Assembly (NCBI GenBank): GCA_013298245.1
Contig: JAAFHD010000180.1
Location: 1 to 7,231 of the forward strand
Length of the DNA: 7,231 nucleotides
DNA from: Alphaproteobacteria bacterium
GTDB lineage: Bacteria; Pseudomonadota; Alphaproteobacteria; Acetobacterales; Acetobacteraceae
Direction of reading: 5' to 3'
Shown: piece by piece, positions 5,818 through 7,231 of the stretch
How positions within the stretch are numbered: position 1 is the stretch's first letter
Layout: each line of letters starts with the position of its first letter
Made by a program: the position numbers and the translations under genes
Notes under the pieces: model-generated
The model's database searches: none
The model's input: the letters and a program-made list of their open reading frames with translations, nothing else
Told to the model about the DNA's origin: nothing

Positions 5818-6342
5818 ATGGTTAAGGCAGCTTTCGTAGGACTTGCGCTCGCGCTCGGGCTGAATTCAGCTTCCGCGCAGACTGAATGGTGGGTGCCTGT
5901 TCGCAGCCCCTTTTCTGCCCAGTATCCCACTGACGCAAGGGATGGGCGGAACTGGACCGGGTGTCAGCGCGGCGGTGGCACACACCTGTCGCCGGCGGTC
6001 TACATCCAACACCAGCGGGCTGCGATAGCCATCCTGCCGGTGACTTGGCGTGAAGAAACGCTGCACGGCCATCCAGTGGTAGTCGTTCTAACGGGCAGCG
6101 CGCCAGCCCTTTTCTTTTACACGCGAGACGGTTGCGAAGCACCCATTGCGCATGCCCGTGTTCGTGCGGAAGAAGCGCGCGTGGCCCGTGAAGCTGCGCT
6201 GCCAACAATCCCTTCGCACTTCGGCCCGTTTCAACGGCCTGCCGGTTCCGGCTCTTTTGTCGAGCCGAGCGACCTGCGCTCTCCCAACCCGATTCCCGAC
6301 AGCGAACGCAGGCAAATGGACCGCTTGCAGCGCCGACAGTAG
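5818..6342 (+). CDS. Secreted or periplasmic protein of unknown function
   Basis: The 174-residue product starts with a textbook Sec signal peptide: MVK, a hydrophobic core AAFVGLALALGL and a cleavage site after ASA at residue 20 (ASA-QTEWW). The mature part of about 154 residues has a tryptophan-rich start, two cysteines only (Cys49 and Cys106) that could form one disulfide in the periplasm, a hydrophobic beta-like stretch HPVVVVLTGSAPALFFY around 85-101, an arginine- and alanine-rich helix at 112-127 (VRAEEARVAREAA), and a proline-rich low-complexity tail ending in ERRQMDRLQRRQ. There is no lipobox and no further membrane segment. I do not recognise a family. The ATG has GGGAG six bases upstream. 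It is divergent from the ParB-like gene and convergent with the serine recombinase. As cargo of a mobile element it may act on the envelope or on a rival, but nothing in the sequence proves that. Confidence 0.75.
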   Translation: MVKAAFVGLALALGLNSASAQTEWWVPVRSPFSAQYPTDARDGRNWTGCQRGGGTHLSPAVYIQHQRAAIAILPVTWREETLHGHPVVVVLTGSAPALFFYTRDGCEAPIAHARVRAEEARVAREAALPTIPSHFGPFQRPAGSGSFVEPSDLRSPNPIPDSERRQMDRLQRRQ

Positions 6343-6365
6343 TGCCGCGCCTTGTTAGAGCGGCA
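6343..6365. terminator. Candidate bidirectional hairpin between convergent genes
   Basis: TGCCGC (6343-6348) pairs with GCGGCA (6360-6365) around an 11-base loop. It fills exactly the 23 bases between the stop codons of the secreted-protein gene and the serine recombinase gene. There is no T-run on either side, so efficient intrinsic termination is uncertain. Confidence 0.4.
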
Positions 6366-7115
6366 TTAGGGAGGTGCGGCTTGGGTGCCGGGCGCCTTGG
6401 TGGCGTGGCCAAGAACTCTTTGAACCTGGGCAGCATTCCAGGCCCTCACGGTCCCGCTAGGGGTGGGCATGCCGCGCTGGGTCAGCACGGCGGCAATCTG
6501 GCGCAGGGATGTGGCCCCGGATGCCTGAGCCTCACGGATGGCGGGGAGGATGTCCCGGGCCTTTACGGCGGCTGCGCTGGTCTTCGCCTCGGCTGCCTTC
6601 TGGCGGGCTTCGGGCGTGACGAACGCACCAGCGCGGAAGCCGCCCAGGGCCTTGCCACGGGCCTTCGCGGCGGCCAAGGCTGCCTTGGTCCGGGCGCTGA
6701 TCATCTCGGCTTCCTTCTGGGCCACGAGGGCCAGGATGCCCACCGTCAGGCTGTCCGCATGGGGCATGTCAGCAGCTACGAACGGCACGCCAGCCTTCTG
6801 CAAGCCCAGCAGGAAGTGAGCGTCGCGAGAGAGCCGGTCCAGCTTGGCGATCACCAGCTTGGCTCCGTAGGCGCGGCAGAGGGCCATCGCCCTGGCCAGT
6901 TCTGGCCTATCGCTGTTCCGCCCGCTCTCGGCTTCGGTCAGTTCCGCCACCAGCTCCCACGCCCCGCCGTTGAGGTAGGCCAGCACGGCTTCGCGCTGCG
7001 CGTCCAAGCCCAGCCCTGAGCGGGCCTGGCCGTCTGTGCTGACCCGGTAATAGGCCACGAAGCGTGGCGCCACCTTGGGCACGGCAGTGGCGGAGGTCGT
7101 CAGGGCGCGTCTCAT
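6366..7115 (-). CDS. Serine recombinase (resolvase/invertase family)
   Basis: Cuts and rejoins DNA at specific sites through a 5'-phosphoserine link. With the ATG at 7115 it has 249 residues. The catalytic domain is about 17-155: YYRVSTDGQ with nucleophile Ser26 and Arg24, SGLGLDAQRE, the arginines of LDRLSRD (Arg94, Arg97), and the dimer helix starting around LVAQKEAEMISARTKAALA at 130-147. A linker follows, then a C-terminal helix-turn-helix at about 200-235 (SLRQIAAVLTQRGMPTPSG, then AAQVQRVL). This two-domain size fits small resolvases, not the large phage integrases. The frame is open to 7229, but the extra 38 residues precede the conserved RFVAYYRVST start and lack family character, so 7115 is chosen; the ribosome site there is weak (GGTGG). 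It is convergent with the secreted-protein gene. Its substrate could be a resolution or inversion site on the element. Confidence 0.92.
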   Translation of the reverse strand: MRRALTTSATAVPKVAPRFVAYYRVSTDGQARSGLGLDAQREAVLAYLNGGAWELVAELTEAESGRNSDRPELARAMALCRAYGAKLVIAKLDRLSRDAHFLLGLQKAGVPFVAADMPHADSLTVGILALVAQKEAEMISARTKAALAAAKARGKALGGFRAGAFVTPEARQKAAEAKTSAAAVKARDILPAIREAQASGATSLRQIAAVLTQRGMPTPSGTVRAWNAAQVQRVLGHATKAPGTQAAPP

Positions 7116-7134
7116 ACCCACCGTGTCGCAGCAT

Positions 7135-7215
7135 GTATCGTTTTTGTCAATGGACGTAGATTGATACGATACGAACTTGTGGGGGCCTTGCCTGCGCTGG
7201 CACGGTATCGCGATA
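7135..7215. promoter_or_regulatory. Cluster of TATCG/CGATA palindromes upstream of the serine recombinase
   Basis: GTATCGT at 7135-7141 and ACGATAC at 7166-7172 form an inverted repeat 24 bp apart, and TATCGCGATA at 7206-7215 is a perfect 10-bp palindrome with the same half-site. On the minus strand a TTGACA hexamer (7145-7150) lies within the inverted repeat, but no good -10 follows at the right distance. The cluster may be the recombinase's own binding/res site or an operator controlling it. Confidence 0.45.
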
Positions 7216-7231
7216 TCCGTCATTCGCATGG

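Larger units (their letters stand above)
2350..7231. mobile_element. Genomic island or prophage remnant integrated at tRNA-Thr, left part
   Basis: Everything right of the tRNA has accessory character: a tyrosine recombinase next to the tRNA, a short unknown gene, a ParB-like protein without ParA, an orphan secreted protein and a serine recombinase, with long intergenic gaps and mixed strands. In contrast, the left side is a compact core operon. Around 4140-4520 the sequence is visibly less GC-rich than the flanking chromosome. The element has no capsid, tail, replication or conjugation gene in view, so it could be an island, an integrative element or a decayed prophage. The right end lies beyond the window. 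Confidence 0.7.

Noticed and set aside
5822..6436. A 204-residue minus-strand frame opposite the secreted-protein gene
   Set aside because: The plus strand has a clean signal peptide and ribosome site in the same place; the minus frame has neither and also runs into the recombinase 3' end.
6430..6445. Partial match GCAGCATTCCA to the tRNA end (GCAGCACCATTCCA), considered as attR
   Set aside because: The similarity is short and gapped, and it lies inside the serine recombinase coding sequence; it does not restore a tRNA end.
6342..7019. A 225-residue plus-strand open frame opposite the serine recombinase
   Set aside because: Antisense to a well-supported gene, with glycine/leucine-rich shadow composition and no ribosome site or recognisable domain.

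Overview
The window reads as a high-GC alphaproteobacterial chromosome, most likely Acetobacteraceae or a relative in Rhodospirillales. The basis is the general look of the dCTP deaminase and RtcB proteins, the small gene between them and the very GC-rich codon use. The family-level placement is inference, because no search could be run. A genomic island starts partway through the window and runs off its right edge.

Positions 1-2154 are core chromosome. Three genes lie head to tail on the minus strand: an RtcB-type RNA ligase (808-2154), a 45-residue basic, proline-flanked small protein (639-776) and dCTP deaminase dcd (15-569). Gaps of 31 and 69 bases fit a single transcript. A threonine tRNA gene with anticodon GGT and an encoded CCA end follows on the plus strand (2275-2349).

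From the 3' end of the tRNA to the right edge the content is accessory. A tyrosine recombinase (2443-4032) starts 93 bp after the tRNA on the same strand, which is the classic layout of an element integrated into a tRNA 3' end. The 10-bp repeat TTGTCCAAAG occurs twice just before it. Then come a 51-residue unknown gene (4024-4179, minus), a gene-poor stretch rich in small hairpins (4180-4537), a ParB/Srx-superfamily protein without a ParA partner (4538-5446, minus), a divergent control region with a long inverted repeat (5447-5817), a secreted protein of unknown function (5818-6342, plus), and a serine recombinase (6366-7115, minus) with TATCG/CGATA palindromes upstream. No second copy of the tRNA 3' end is visible, so the far end of the island lies outside the window.

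The core genes serve RNA repair and pyrimidine nucleotide supply. The accessory genes supply integration (tyrosine recombinase), possibly a second DNA rearrangement activity (serine recombinase), a DNA-binding or partition-like regulator, and a periplasmic or exported product. I do not see a complete defence, toxin-antitoxin, conjugation or CRISPR system. The least explained parts are the orphan ParB-like gene divergently arranged with the secreted gene, and the repeats between them.
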